64,000 bases of DNA from Arthrobacter sp. efr-133-R2A-120 (GTDB lineage Bacteria > Actinomycetota > Actinomycetes > Actinomycetales > Micrococcaceae). The notes under the pieces are model-generated. The model had not been told where the DNA came from, ran no database searches, and saw only the letters and a program-made list of their open reading frames with translations. Position 1 is the first letter of the stretch. Each line of letters opens with the position of its first letter. The stretch lies in contig NZ_JARVRF010000020.1 in assembly GCF_030209835.1 (NCBI RefSeq), positions 1 to 64,000 of the forward strand. The letters are read 5' to 3'. This document shows, piece after piece, positions 25,904 to 33,451 of the stretch. Made by a program: the position numbers and the translations under genes.

Positions 25904-26530
25904 CTAGTGGATGACGGCGAGCAGCACACCCACGGACACGAAGAGCACGCCGAAAGTGCGGTTCAGGACCTTCTGTCCGTGCTCATTGTGCGTGAACCGT
26001 TGGAATGAACGGGCTGCCAAGGCGAAGAAGAACCACATGACGCAAATGTCGATGAAAACGATCGTGGTGCTGAGGATCAGATACTGCGGAATCAGTGGCT
26101 GCTCGGGTCGGATGAATTGCGGCATGAAGGCCAGGAAGAAGACGATCGCCTTGGGATTGAGCAGGTTGACCCAAATACCTCGCTGGAACATGGACCACGC
26201 TGGCTCGTTCCGCCGGGCCTCCACTTTCTCCTTGTCCAGGTCCGGCCGGTGCAGGAATTGCCGTATGCCCATGTACACCAGATATGCCGCCCCGGTGTAG
26301 CGGATCACGTTGAAGACCACAGGCGAGCTGGAGACCAGAACACCTACCCCGAGCGCAACGATCAGGATGTGGATGATCAGTGCCGCCTGTTGGCCCAGCA
26401 CTCCCCAGATGGAGCGGCGGAATCCCGAGTTGAGCGAATTGCTCATGGTGGAGATGGCGCCCGCGCCGGGAGTGAAACTGATCAGGGTGCCGGCGCCTAC
26501 CAGGGCCAGCCAAAGCGAAATTTGCACCAA
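25904..26530 (-). CDS. LysE/RhtB family exporter
   Basis: A 208-residue membrane protein with six hydrophobic segments. SFTPGAGAISTMSNSLNSGFRRSIWGVLGQQAAL (about residues 19-52) and NLLNPKAIVFFLAFMPQFI (about 122-140) are the LysE/RhtB signatures. It would export an amino acid such as homoserine, threonine or a related compound, energised by the proton gradient. No LysR/Lrp-type partner is adjacent, so the substrate is unassigned. It is convergent with the HNH gene. Confidence 0.87.
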   Translation of the reverse strand: MVQISLWLALVGAGTLISFTPGAGAISTMSNSLNSGFRRSIWGVLGQQAALIIHILIVALGVGVLVSSSPVVFNVIRYTGAAYLVYMGIRQFLHRPDLDKEKVEARRNEPAWSMFQRGIWVNLLNPKAIVFFLAFMPQFIRPEQPLIPQYLILSTTIVFIDICVMWFFFALAARSFQRFTHNEHGQKVLNRTFGVLFVSVGVLLAVIH

Positions 26531-26592
26531 TCCAGCTTATGCCCGCAGGAAGCCGGGCCCGGACGAGCTGATGCGCCTACACGGACGAGGGG

Positions 26593-26697
26593 TTACCAGA
26601 GCGTCTTCAGGCTGCCTTCAATGGACTCCGTGACAACCCGGATGCTTTCCAGCTGCATCTCGGCGTCGAGCCCAATCACGACGAGTCTTGGGTAGAG
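26593..26697 (-). other. coding-like 34-codon tail in frame after the sigma-factor stop
   Basis: Immediately after the TAG of the sigma-factor gene, the same frame stays open for 34 codons to a TAA at 26593-26595. The translation (LVVIGLDAEMQLESIRVVTES and onward to KTLW) looks like a normal protein C-terminus with high-GC third positions. It has no obvious start of its own except an internal GTG. It may be the remnant of another gene, a downstream small ORF, or chance. Confidence 0.3.
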
Positions 26698-27951
26698 CTA
26701 TGTGGACAACTGCCCGAGTTTGGCCGCCTTCACCAGAAGATACTGCCGCTCCTGAATGCTTCCGGTCTTCTTTGCCGCGGCAAGAAAGCACTCCCGGGCG
26801 CCCGCAAGGTCGCCGGACATTTCGAGCAGGTGCCCGCGAACGGCGTCGAGCCTGTGCCAGTCTCCCAGCCCAGTCCCAAGCCCATCCAGCAGCTCAAGGG
26901 CCGCCCGCGGCCCTTCAACCATCGCCACGGCCACTGCCCGGTTGAGCGACACCACCGGACTTGGAGCCATGGCTTCAAGGACCGTGTACAACGCCAGGAT
27001 CTGCGGCCAATCGGTCTGGTCCGCGCAGGCCGCCTCGGCATGGACTGCAGCGATGGCTGCCTGCAGCTGATAGGGCCCCGGATGCCCAGCGCCCAACACG
27101 GCTGACAAGAGTTCAAGCCCCTCGGCGATCTGCGCCGTGTCCCACAGCCCGCGGTCCTGCTCAGCGAGCGGTACGAGCATACCGTCCGGGAGGGACCTCG
27201 CCCGGCGTCGCGAATCGGTGAGGAGCATGAGGGCCAGCAACCCGCCCACCTCCTGTTCGTCCGGAAGAAGCCCCTGCAGGAGCCGCGCAAGGCGGATCGC
27301 CTCCGCGGTGAGGTCTTCGCGCTGCATGGATGGGCCGGAACTTGCCGCGTAGCCCTCGTTGAAGATCAGGTACAGGACGTGGAGTACGACGCCGAGCCGC
27401 GCCTTTCGATCGCCCGTTTCCGGAAGCTCGAAATGGGCTCCGGCTTTCTTGATGCTCTGCTTGGCCCGGCTGATCCTCTGGCCCATGGTGGCTTCCGGGA
27501 CAAAGAACGCGCTGGCGATTTCCGCCGTCGTGAGCCCTCCGACTGCCCGCAATGTCAGTGCCAGCTGCGAGGGTGCAGAGAGGGCGGGGTGGCAGCACAG
27601 GAAAAGGAGGGTGAGGGTGTCTTCCGCAAACCCGTCCGCGTCGCTGCTTGAGAAAGGCTCCTCGCGAGGCGGCGGTTCCAAGGCCGCCGCGCGTTGTTCG
27701 CGAGCTTGCCGGGCACTTTCGCTGCGCCAGTAGTCCACCAAACGCCGTGTGGCGACCGTGAGCAGCCAGGATCTGGGGTTGTCCGGGACACCGCAGGCGG
27801 GCCATTTCAATGCTGCCTCAAGCAGCGCTTCCTGGACGGCATCCTCGCACTCGGCGAATTGGCCGTGCCTGCGGACGAGCACGCCGAGGACCTGCGGCGC
27901 AAGGGTGCGCAGCAGGTCCTCGAACGTGGATTCCCCGGAAAGTTCGGCCAA
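26698..27951 (-). CDS. ECF sigma factor with C-terminal TPR-like domain (ECF42-type)
   Basis: A 417-residue protein. Residues 1-180 hold sigma regions 2 and 4: AECEDAVQEALLEAALKWPACGVPDNPRSWLLTVATRRLVDYWR and GGLTTAEIASAFFVPEATMGQRISRAKQSIKK. The remaining 230 residues (LYLIFNEGYAASSG, then DQTDWPQILALYTVLEAMAPSPVVSLNRAVAVAMVEGP) are the helical extension of the ECF42 group. A DGPF-family protein is encoded 3 nt upstream, the standard partner of this group; no anti-sigma factor is present. Its targets probably include this pair. Confidence 0.9.
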   Translation of the reverse strand: MAELSGESTFEDLLRTLAPQVLGVLVRRHGQFAECEDAVQEALLEAALKWPACGVPDNPRSWLLTVATRRLVDYWRSESARQAREQRAAALEPPPREEPFSSSDADGFAEDTLTLLFLCCHPALSAPSQLALTLRAVGGLTTAEIASAFFVPEATMGQRISRAKQSIKKAGAHFELPETGDRKARLGVVLHVLYLIFNEGYAASSGPSMQREDLTAEAIRLARLLQGLLPDEQEVGGLLALMLLTDSRRRARSLPDGMLVPLAEQDRGLWDTAQIAEGLELLSAVLGAGHPGPYQLQAAIAAVHAEAACADQTDWPQILALYTVLEAMAPSPVVSLNRAVAVAMVEGPRAALELLDGLGTGLGDWHRLDAVRGHLLEMSGDLAGARECFLAAAKKTGSIQERQYLLVKAAKLGQLST

Positions 27952-27954
27952 GCG

Positions 27955-28314
27955 CTAGACCTCCGGCGGCGCGTCCTGGACGCGGCGCAGTTCGACGACC
28001 GGCGCGTACTTCACGATGCTGGAGCAGATTTCGACGGCCCGTTCCTCGCCGGCGACGTCCACTACCCAGTAGCCGATGAGGGATTCCTTGGCTTCGGCGA
28101 AAGGTCCATCGGTGGTGATGACCCCGCTATCCGTCTGCTTGACCAGCTTGGCTGTACCGGGGTCGGCCAGCCCGGCGTTGAACACCATCTCGCCGGAATC
28201 GCTGAGATCCTTGTCGATCTGGATCATGAACCCGATCATTTCCCTGATCCATTCGGGATCCGCGGTCTCCATCATGCCCTCGGCAGAACCAAACATCATG
28301 ATCATGTATTTCAT
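27955..28314 (-). CDS. YciI/DGPF domain protein, partner of the ECF sigma factor
   Basis: A 119-residue YCII-related protein. MKYMIMMFGSAEGMM starts the fold and TDGPFAEAKESLIGYWVVDV contains the DGPF signature. ATG 28314 follows AAGGAG and is preferred over an in-frame codon at 28356. It is followed after 3 nt by the ECF42-type sigma gene. DGPF proteins accompany these sigma factors widely but their biochemical role is not established; a regulatory or small-molecule-binding role is likely. Confidence 0.87.
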   Translation of the reverse strand: MKYMIMMFGSAEGMMETADPEWIREMIGFMIQIDKDLSDSGEMVFNAGLADPGTAKLVKQTDSGVITTDGPFAEAKESLIGYWVVDVAGEERAVEICSSIVKYAPVVELRRVQDAPPEV

Positions 28315-28427
28315 CTCGAACTCCTTGTGAGCGGCGCTCCGTGTGGGCGCTTTCATTCATGGGTCGGAACTGCGGGACCGTTTTCGACATGGGTTGCTGG
28401 AAATCTTAAGAAACTTTTGGGTAGCCG

Positions 28428-29243
28428 CTAAGCCCGTGCGATGACTTCCCCGTTCGGGATCAGGAAGAAGCCATCATCAGTGGAGCCCCAACGGTGCCAA
28501 CCGGCGGCGATCCTGGCCAGGTCAGCTTCGTTGGCAAGCCCGTATTCGAGCGCTTGCTCGGCAAAGGCGGAGTGCAGGACCCGCTCGCTCCACACCCGCG
28601 ACTGCCAGCGGCGCTGCTGCGCGGTGGCGTACAGCCAGTTGCTGCTGGAGGGCGCGACGTCGGTGAAGCCCGCCTGCTGCGCCCAGGACACGAGCCGCCG
28701 CCCGGCGTCGGGCTCCGCTCCGTTCCGTCGGGCGATCTTTTGGTAGAGCTCCATCCAGTCGTCGAGCTCGCGGACTTCCGGGTACCAGCTCATGCCGTGG
28801 AAATCGGCGTCGCGCACTGCAACGATGGCGCCGGGCTTGGCGACGCGCCGCATCTCGCGCAGCGCGGCCACGGGGTCGGTCAGGTGCTGCAGGACTTGGT
28901 GGGCATGGACGAGGTCGAAGGTCTCGTCCTCGAAGTCCAGATCGTAGATGTTTCCCGTCACGAATTCCACGTTTTCCACACCACGTTCGGCCGCGAGCGA
29001 GGCAGCCTGGGCCACGATCTCGGCGGAACGGTCGAGCCCGACGACCTTCGCGGGAGCCACCAGCTCCGCGAAGTCGCAAGTGATGCTCCCAGGCCCGCAT
29101 CCGACGTCGAGCACCGATGTCCCGGCGGTGAGATGCGGGATGACAAACGCAGCAGAGTTCTCGGCTGTGCGGGAGGCGTGGGCGCGTACGACGGACTCGT
29201 GATGGCCGTGTGTGTAGACGTCTTCAGGCTTCTGCTCGTTCAT
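28428..29243 (-). CDS. class I SAM-dependent methyltransferase
   Basis: A 271-residue UbiE-like methyltransferase. Motif I VLDVGCGPGSIT (about residues 44-55) binds SAM, VVGLDRSAEIV is the motif with the acidic ribose contact, and FDLVHAHQVLQHLTDPVAALREMRRVAKPG carries motifs II and III. The C-terminal part (WMELYQKIARRNGAEPDAGRRL) resembles small-molecule methyltransferases. It ends 71 bp after the YciI gene start region on the same strand. The substrate is unknown. Confidence 0.85.
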   Translation of the reverse strand: MNEQKPEDVYTHGHHESVVRAHASRTAENSAAFVIPHLTAGTSVLDVGCGPGSITCDFAELVAPAKVVGLDRSAEIVAQAASLAAERGVENVEFVTGNIYDLDFEDETFDLVHAHQVLQHLTDPVAALREMRRVAKPGAIVAVRDADFHGMSWYPEVRELDDWMELYQKIARRNGAEPDAGRRLVSWAQQAGFTDVAPSSSNWLYATAQQRRWQSRVWSERVLHSAFAEQALEYGLANEADLARIAAGWHRWGSTDDGFFLIPNGEVIARA

Positions 29244-29329
29244 AGGGAAACGCTACCCCGATGGAGTGGAAAGCGGGCGGAACTTGGGCTAAACCTTGTT
29301 TTCAACCCCCTGCCTGCCACAATGGACCC

Positions 29330-30172
29330 ATGGCGCCAGCGTGGTGGGGTCAGGGGTCGCAGCTGGGGCGCGGAACGGGCCTCGGCGGGCTGCGCGACGG
29401 ACCATCCCCGGATGCCTTGCGCCGCCCGTTCTTCGTTGCGGCAGTGGCCGTCTTCGCCGTCGTCGTGTTGGCTGAAATCGGCTTGTCGATCCTCCTCGGA
29501 GGTACCGCCGTCGAACCCGTTTCGCCTGACGAAGCGGACAAGCTCGGCGTCCCGATCGACGTCTTCTTAAAAACCCAACGCGCATCAGCTGCTCCACCGG
29601 GCGCAGGGATCGGTTTCCTTGCGTTCCTGGACGGGCTGTTGCTGTTCACCGTGGTGATGCTCGGACTCAGCCTGATCATGGAGCTCAGGGTTTACGGACG
29701 AATCCAAGGCATTGTCACCTTGATTGTCACGCTTCTTTGGGTGGTGGGCGCGTTCTTCACGGCCCTCCTCGCCTTGGCGAAATTGTTCCTGATGTTCGGG
29801 CTGTTCGTGGCCGCACCCTTCGGGACCATTGCCTACCTGGCGCTATGGGGAAGTTTTCCCACGAGCCAAGCGGCGGCGATCCTTGCCCTCCTGTTGCTGC
29901 TCAAGATCGTTTTCGCGGTGCTGTTGGTTCTGAGCCAGCCGAAATTCCTGAAGGTCACCGGGCTCGTGGTGCTGCTCCTGGTATCGGTGCTCCTGCAGGT
30001 CATCCTCGGCATCATCCACAGCTTCCTCCCCGGCCCACTTGTGTCCATCGGGGACCAGTTCTGGGCGCTCATTACCGTGGTGGTTGCCTTGGTGTGGGCC
30101 CTGATCATGCTTCTTGGCTCGATCCCGGCGATCATCAACGCGCTGCGGGTCAGCGGCTCGGTGGGGGACTGA
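29330..30172 (+). CDS. multi-pass membrane protein of unknown function
   Basis: A 280-residue protein with about six hydrophobic segments after a short Gly/Arg-rich N-terminus (about residues 32-52, 95-117, 125-150, 158-180, 190-215 and 240-265). I recognise no family or catalytic motif. ATG 29330 (MAPAWWG) is chosen because TTGTTT (29296-29301) and CACAAT (29318-29323) with a 16-bp spacer form a promoter ending 6 nt before it, predicting a leaderless message. It is convergent with alaA. Confidence 0.65.
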   Translation: MAPAWWGQGSQLGRGTGLGGLRDGPSPDALRRPFFVAAVAVFAVVVLAEIGLSILLGGTAVEPVSPDEADKLGVPIDVFLKTQRASAAPPGAGIGFLAFLDGLLLFTVVMLGLSLIMELRVYGRIQGIVTLIVTLLWVVGAFFTALLALAKLFLMFGLFVAAPFGTIAYLALWGSFPTSQAAAILALLLLLKIVFAVLLVLSQPKFLKVTGLVVLLLVSVLLQVILGIIHSFLPGPLVSIGDQFWALITVVVALVWALIMLLGSIPAIINALRVSGSVGD

Positions 30173-30180
30173 AAAAGGCC

Positions 30181-31407
30181 CTACTCTTGAGGCCGGTTCC
30201 GATAGGCGGCCAGGAAGGTCGCGATCCTGCGGACGGCCTCCTCGATCTCACGGACGGACGGCAGGATGACGAAGCGGAAGTGGTCCGGGGTGGGCCAGTT
30301 GAAAGCCGAACCGTGGGAGACCAGGATCTTCTGGTCCTGCAGGAGGTCGAGGACGAATTTCTCGTCACTTTCGATCGGATAGACGTCAGGGTCCAGCCGT
30401 GGGAACAAATACATTGCACCGGCTGCCGGTACACAGCTCACGCCCGGGATCGCAGTCAGGAGCTTCAAGGCCAGATCCCGCTGTTCCCGGAGCCGGCCAC
30501 CTGGCCTGATGAGCTCCTCGATGCTCTGGTAACCGCCCAGGCAGGTCTGGATGGCGTGCTGCGCCGGAACGTTGGAGCACAACCGGAGGGAAGCCAGGAG
30601 CTCCAGCGCCTCACGGTATTCGGCGGTTGCCGCGTGCGGGCCGGTCACAGCGACCCAGCCGGCCCGATAGCCGGGCATGCGGTAAGCCTTGGAAAGGCCG
30701 CTGAAGGTCAGCACGCAGATGTCGTCTGCCACGGACGCCGTGTGGATGTGCTTTGCGTCCTCGTAGCGGATCTTCTCGTAGATCTCGTCCGAGAACAGGA
30801 CAAGGTCATGCTTGCGCGCCAGTGCCGCGAACTGCTCCAGGACGTGGCGGGGGTATACCGCGCCCGTGGGGTTGTTCGGGTTGATGATGACGATTGCCTT
30901 GGTGCGCTTGGTGACCTTGGCTTCGACGTCGGACATGTCCGGCCACCAGTTCTGGCCCTCATCGCAGAGATAGTGCACCGGCTTGCCGCCCGTGAGCGTC
31001 ACGGTGGCCGTCCACAGCGGATAGTCCGGCGCGGGGATGAGGACCTCGTCGCCGTTCTCCAGGAAGGCCTGCAGCGTCATGGAGATCAGTTCGCTGACGC
31101 CGTTGCCGATGAAGATGTCCTCGACGCCGATATTCATCAGGTTCTTGGTCTGGTAGTACTGCGAAATGGCTGTCCGCGCCGTGAAGATGCCCTTGGAATC
31201 GCTGTAACCCTGGGCTCCGCGGAGGTGGTGGATCATGTCCACCACAACGGACTCCGGAGCTTCCAGCCCGAAGGGCGCGGTGTCCCCAAGATTCATCTTG
31301 AGGATGCGGTGCCCTTCGGCCTCCATGGTCTTGGCCGCTTGGAGGATGGGCCCACGGAGTTCATAGCGGACGTTCTGTAGTTTGCTGGAGTGCTGCATCG
31401 GACGCAT
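30181..31407 (-). CDS. alaA: alanine transaminase (AlaA-type)
   Basis: A 408-residue fold-type I aminotransferase that reads as an ortholog of E. coli AlaA: HSSKLQNVRYELRGPILQAAKTMEAEGHRILKMNLGDTAPFG, QGYSDSKGIFTAR, VIINPNNPTGAVYP and SFSGLSKAYR-like TFSGLSKAYRMPGYRAGW with the PLP lysine, then NVPAQHAIQTCLGGYQSI and SHGSAFNWPTPDHFR. It would interconvert alanine and pyruvate with glutamate/2-oxoglutarate. It lies just downstream of the contractile-injection operon on the same strand but is probably independent of it. Confidence 0.9.
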   Translation of the reverse strand: MRPMQHSSKLQNVRYELRGPILQAAKTMEAEGHRILKMNLGDTAPFGLEAPESVVVDMIHHLRGAQGYSDSKGIFTARTAISQYYQTKNLMNIGVEDIFIGNGVSELISMTLQAFLENGDEVLIPAPDYPLWTATVTLTGGKPVHYLCDEGQNWWPDMSDVEAKVTKRTKAIVIINPNNPTGAVYPRHVLEQFAALARKHDLVLFSDEIYEKIRYEDAKHIHTASVADDICVLTFSGLSKAYRMPGYRAGWVAVTGPHAATAEYREALELLASLRLCSNVPAQHAIQTCLGGYQSIEELIRPGGRLREQRDLALKLLTAIPGVSCVPAAGAMYLFPRLDPDVYPIESDEKFVLDLLQDQKILVSHGSAFNWPTPDHFRFVILPSVREIEEAVRRIATFLAAYRNRPQE

Positions 31408-31470
31408 GGTTGATCATTTCACGGGCTGCACCGTTTTCGGCACCGGATGACACGCGGCACCAAGGGCGCC

Positions 31471-32400
31471 CTATTGCTTGATCGCGCAGATCTGCGGCTG
31501 GACCATGCAAATGTTGATGGGATTCGGCTCGATGATGACGTTTTGCCGTATTTCAGTGCGGACAAGGACGAGGGCGTTCTGGTTCACCTTGCTCCCCACA
31601 TCGGGATTCACCCCAACAACCACGCAGCTTTGCAAGAATCCGGACGAGGACGTGCACGTGGAACCCTGGGTGAAATCAAGTTGGATTTTTGCGGTCTGGA
31701 AGGCTGTGCGGGCATTCTCGATCCGCAAGCCCAGGACCGCAGGCACCACCGATTTCACCGGCGTTGCGATCTCCAGGTTGACGGTGGAACCGCGCCCGGC
31801 GGACTTGTTGGCCTCCGGAGACTGGGTGACCACCGTCCCGGCGGTCTGATCGCTTTCCTTGTCCGTGGTGGCTGTGGAGAACCCGGCGTCCTTGAGGATT
31901 TGTACAGCCTCTGCTTGCGGCTTGCCTTTCACGTCCGGCACATTGACGTCCTTGAGGAGGAACCAGATCACCCCACCAATAGCCGCCAATAGCACGACGC
32001 CGCCGACGATCACCCACAGCCACGGGAATCCAGGGCGCGGCTTGGGCGTTTCGGCGGGCTTGGTGGCGGTCAGCGTCACCACGTGGGCCTGGTCGGCATA
32101 GTCCTCAGGGGCGTCGTCGGCAGAGTAGGCGATCAGTTTCACCGGATAGGAGCCTGCCGCGGCACCGGCGGTGTCGAAATTGACCAGGTATTGCTCGGTA
32201 GCTCCGGCTGCGATGGTCCGCAACGGAGTGGGGATGGTGGCGTACGTCGGCGACGGCGGTGTGCTTTCCACTCCGGGAAAGGCTCCGAGCACCACGCGTT
32301 CGGGGCCGGGAGCTCCGTTGGTCACGGACGCCGTGAGGGAACCTTTGCCGTCCTTGAGTTCCACCGTGGGAGAACTCAGCGTCATGGTGATGGTGCTCAT
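31471..32400 (-). CDS. PASTA-domain membrane protein of the injection-system operon
   Basis: A 309-residue single-pass protein. Residues 1-110 look like an Ig-like beta-sandwich, 126-149 form one transmembrane helix, and 151-211 form a PASTA domain (VNVPDVKGKPQAEAVQILKDAGF to SAGRGSTVNLEI). A second, weaker PASTA-like repeat spans about 218-283 and holds cysteines 249 and 259. The likely topology places the N-terminal domain in the cytoplasm and PASTA outside, where it could bind cell wall. It is the last gene of the operon and a candidate membrane anchor or trigger for the contractile particle; this role is inference. Confidence 0.75.
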   Translation of the reverse strand: MSTITMTLSSPTVELKDGKGSLTASVTNGAPGPERVVLGAFPGVESTPPSPTYATIPTPLRTIAAGATEQYLVNFDTAGAAAGSYPVKLIAYSADDAPEDYADQAHVVTLTATKPAETPKPRPGFPWLWVIVGGVVLLAAIGGVIWFLLKDVNVPDVKGKPQAEAVQILKDAGFSTATTDKESDQTAGTVVTQSPEANKSAGRGSTVNLEIATPVKSVVPAVLGLRIENARTAFQTAKIQLDFTQGSTCTSSSGFLQSCVVVGVNPDVGSKVNQNALVLVRTEIRQNVIIEPNPINICMVQPQICAIKQ

Positions 32401-32427
32401 GCAACAACCGCCTTTCGGGCAATGAAC

Positions 32428-32901
32428 TCATCCTCCTGCTTCCAGGAGCTTCAGCGCACACGTGCCAACAACGCGGCACGTGATCCCCAGCTGACCCCCG
32501 GAGGTGCCGAAGGTCAGGCTGACAGTGTCCCCGGCAGAGACGTCCTGTTCTGTTCGTGTGCCCTCCACCAGGAGCGTCACGGTGACTGCCTGCTGGGGAG
32601 CCAGCCGGGCACGCTTGGTGGGGCTGCCCAGATCGAACGGGCCCCCGAACTTCTTGACCTCGAAAACGCAGCTTCCCGCCACGAGCAGTTGCGTTGCCGC
32701 CGCCGAACACTGGCCGCCTGGGCCTACGAGATCCGAGGCAGCGAGGGTGCCTCCTTTGGCAGCCTGCGAGAAGCCCGACTGCCAACTGGCCGCCGCGTTG
32801 TTGTTCCCGCCGCCGCAGCTCACGCCGAAAACCAGCACGAGCACAGCGATGACACCGCACACGATCACCACGATGAGGGGCTTCCGGTTCCCGTCGTTCA
32901 C
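32428..32901 (-). CDS. membrane-anchored or lipoprotein component of the injection-system operon
   Basis: A 157-residue protein with one N-terminal hydrophobic helix (about residues 8-27) ending in GVSCGGG, a weak lipobox. The extracellular part has three further cysteines (SAAATQ-adjacent QCSAA, GSCVF, ITCRVVGTCAL) and looks like a small beta domain. It lies 13 bp downstream of the tail-protein-I gene and 27 bp upstream of the PASTA protein gene, so it is co-transcribed with both. I recognise no family. An accessory envelope role for the contractile system is inferred from position. Confidence 0.65.
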   Translation of the reverse strand: MNDGNRKPLIVVIVCGVIAVLVLVFGVSCGGGNNNAAASWQSGFSQAAKGGTLAASDLVGPGGQCSAAATQLLVAGSCVFEVKKFGGPFDLGSPTKRARLAPQQAVTVTLLVEGTRTEQDVSAGDTVSLTFGTSGGQLGITCRVVGTCALKLLEAGG

Positions 32902-32914
32902 GGCACAGGCCCGT

Positions 32915-33451
32915 TCACGTGCCCACCACCTCGATCTCGTCCGTCACGTGGGCAGGCTTGATTCCCTTGACGATCCTGCGGACCAGCTCCACGTGCCCGG
33001 CGGCAGCCGCAGGGACCAGAACCTTGATGTGGAACTCGCCCGGGACGGATTCGACGGCGAATCCCGGGACCCCGGTGGCCAGTTGCAGGAAGCGGGTGAG
33101 ACCGTCCACGGTGCCCCGGCGCGCAGACAACGAGGCGGCGCACGCAATCAAGTCCCGCTGTCTGGCCACTGGGACTCCCGCCGCCGCGGAGTCCACGGAC
33201 TCCGGGCTTGGCAGGGTCAACCAGTCAAGGTCCACCCACCGCGACAGGAAAGGAATGAACGACGACGGCGAGCGGCCGGGATCGGGAACGGTGTGGATGC
33301 GGTCCAAGACATCACGGACGGGCCGATGCATGTCCTCGGCCACCGCGATCAGGGCCTGCAGTGGCGTGCTGGTTTCCGCCGCTACTTGGTAGATCTCGGG
33401 AAGGACCTTCAGCAGAGGAGAGTTACGGGGTACGGGTTCAACCATTGCCAC
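32915..33451 (-). CDS. phage tail protein I-like baseplate protein
   Basis: A 178-residue protein of the tail protein I (P2 gpI-like) family. SPLLKVLPEIYQ and PFLSRWVDLDW followed by RRGTVDGLTRFLQLATG are the conserved blocks; the C-terminal half is a beta-rich FHIKVLVPAA domain. It forms part of the baseplate wedge with protein J. Its start overlaps the J gene end by 14 nt. It corresponds to Afp12-like genes in extracellular contractile injection systems (eCIS). Confidence 0.8.
   Translation of the reverse strand: MAMVEPVPRNSPLLKVLPEIYQVAAETSTPLQALIAVAEDMHRPVRDVLDRIHTVPDPGRSPSSFIPFLSRWVDLDWLTLPSPESVDSAAAGVPVARQRDLIACAASLSARRGTVDGLTRFLQLATGVPGFAVESVPGEFHIKVLVPAAAAGHVELVRRIVKGIKPAHVTDEIEVVGT

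Noticed and set aside
29737..31380. 547-codon plus-strand ORF opposite alaA
   Set aside because: alaA on the minus strand matches a known enzyme along its full length; the opposite frame is a shadow.
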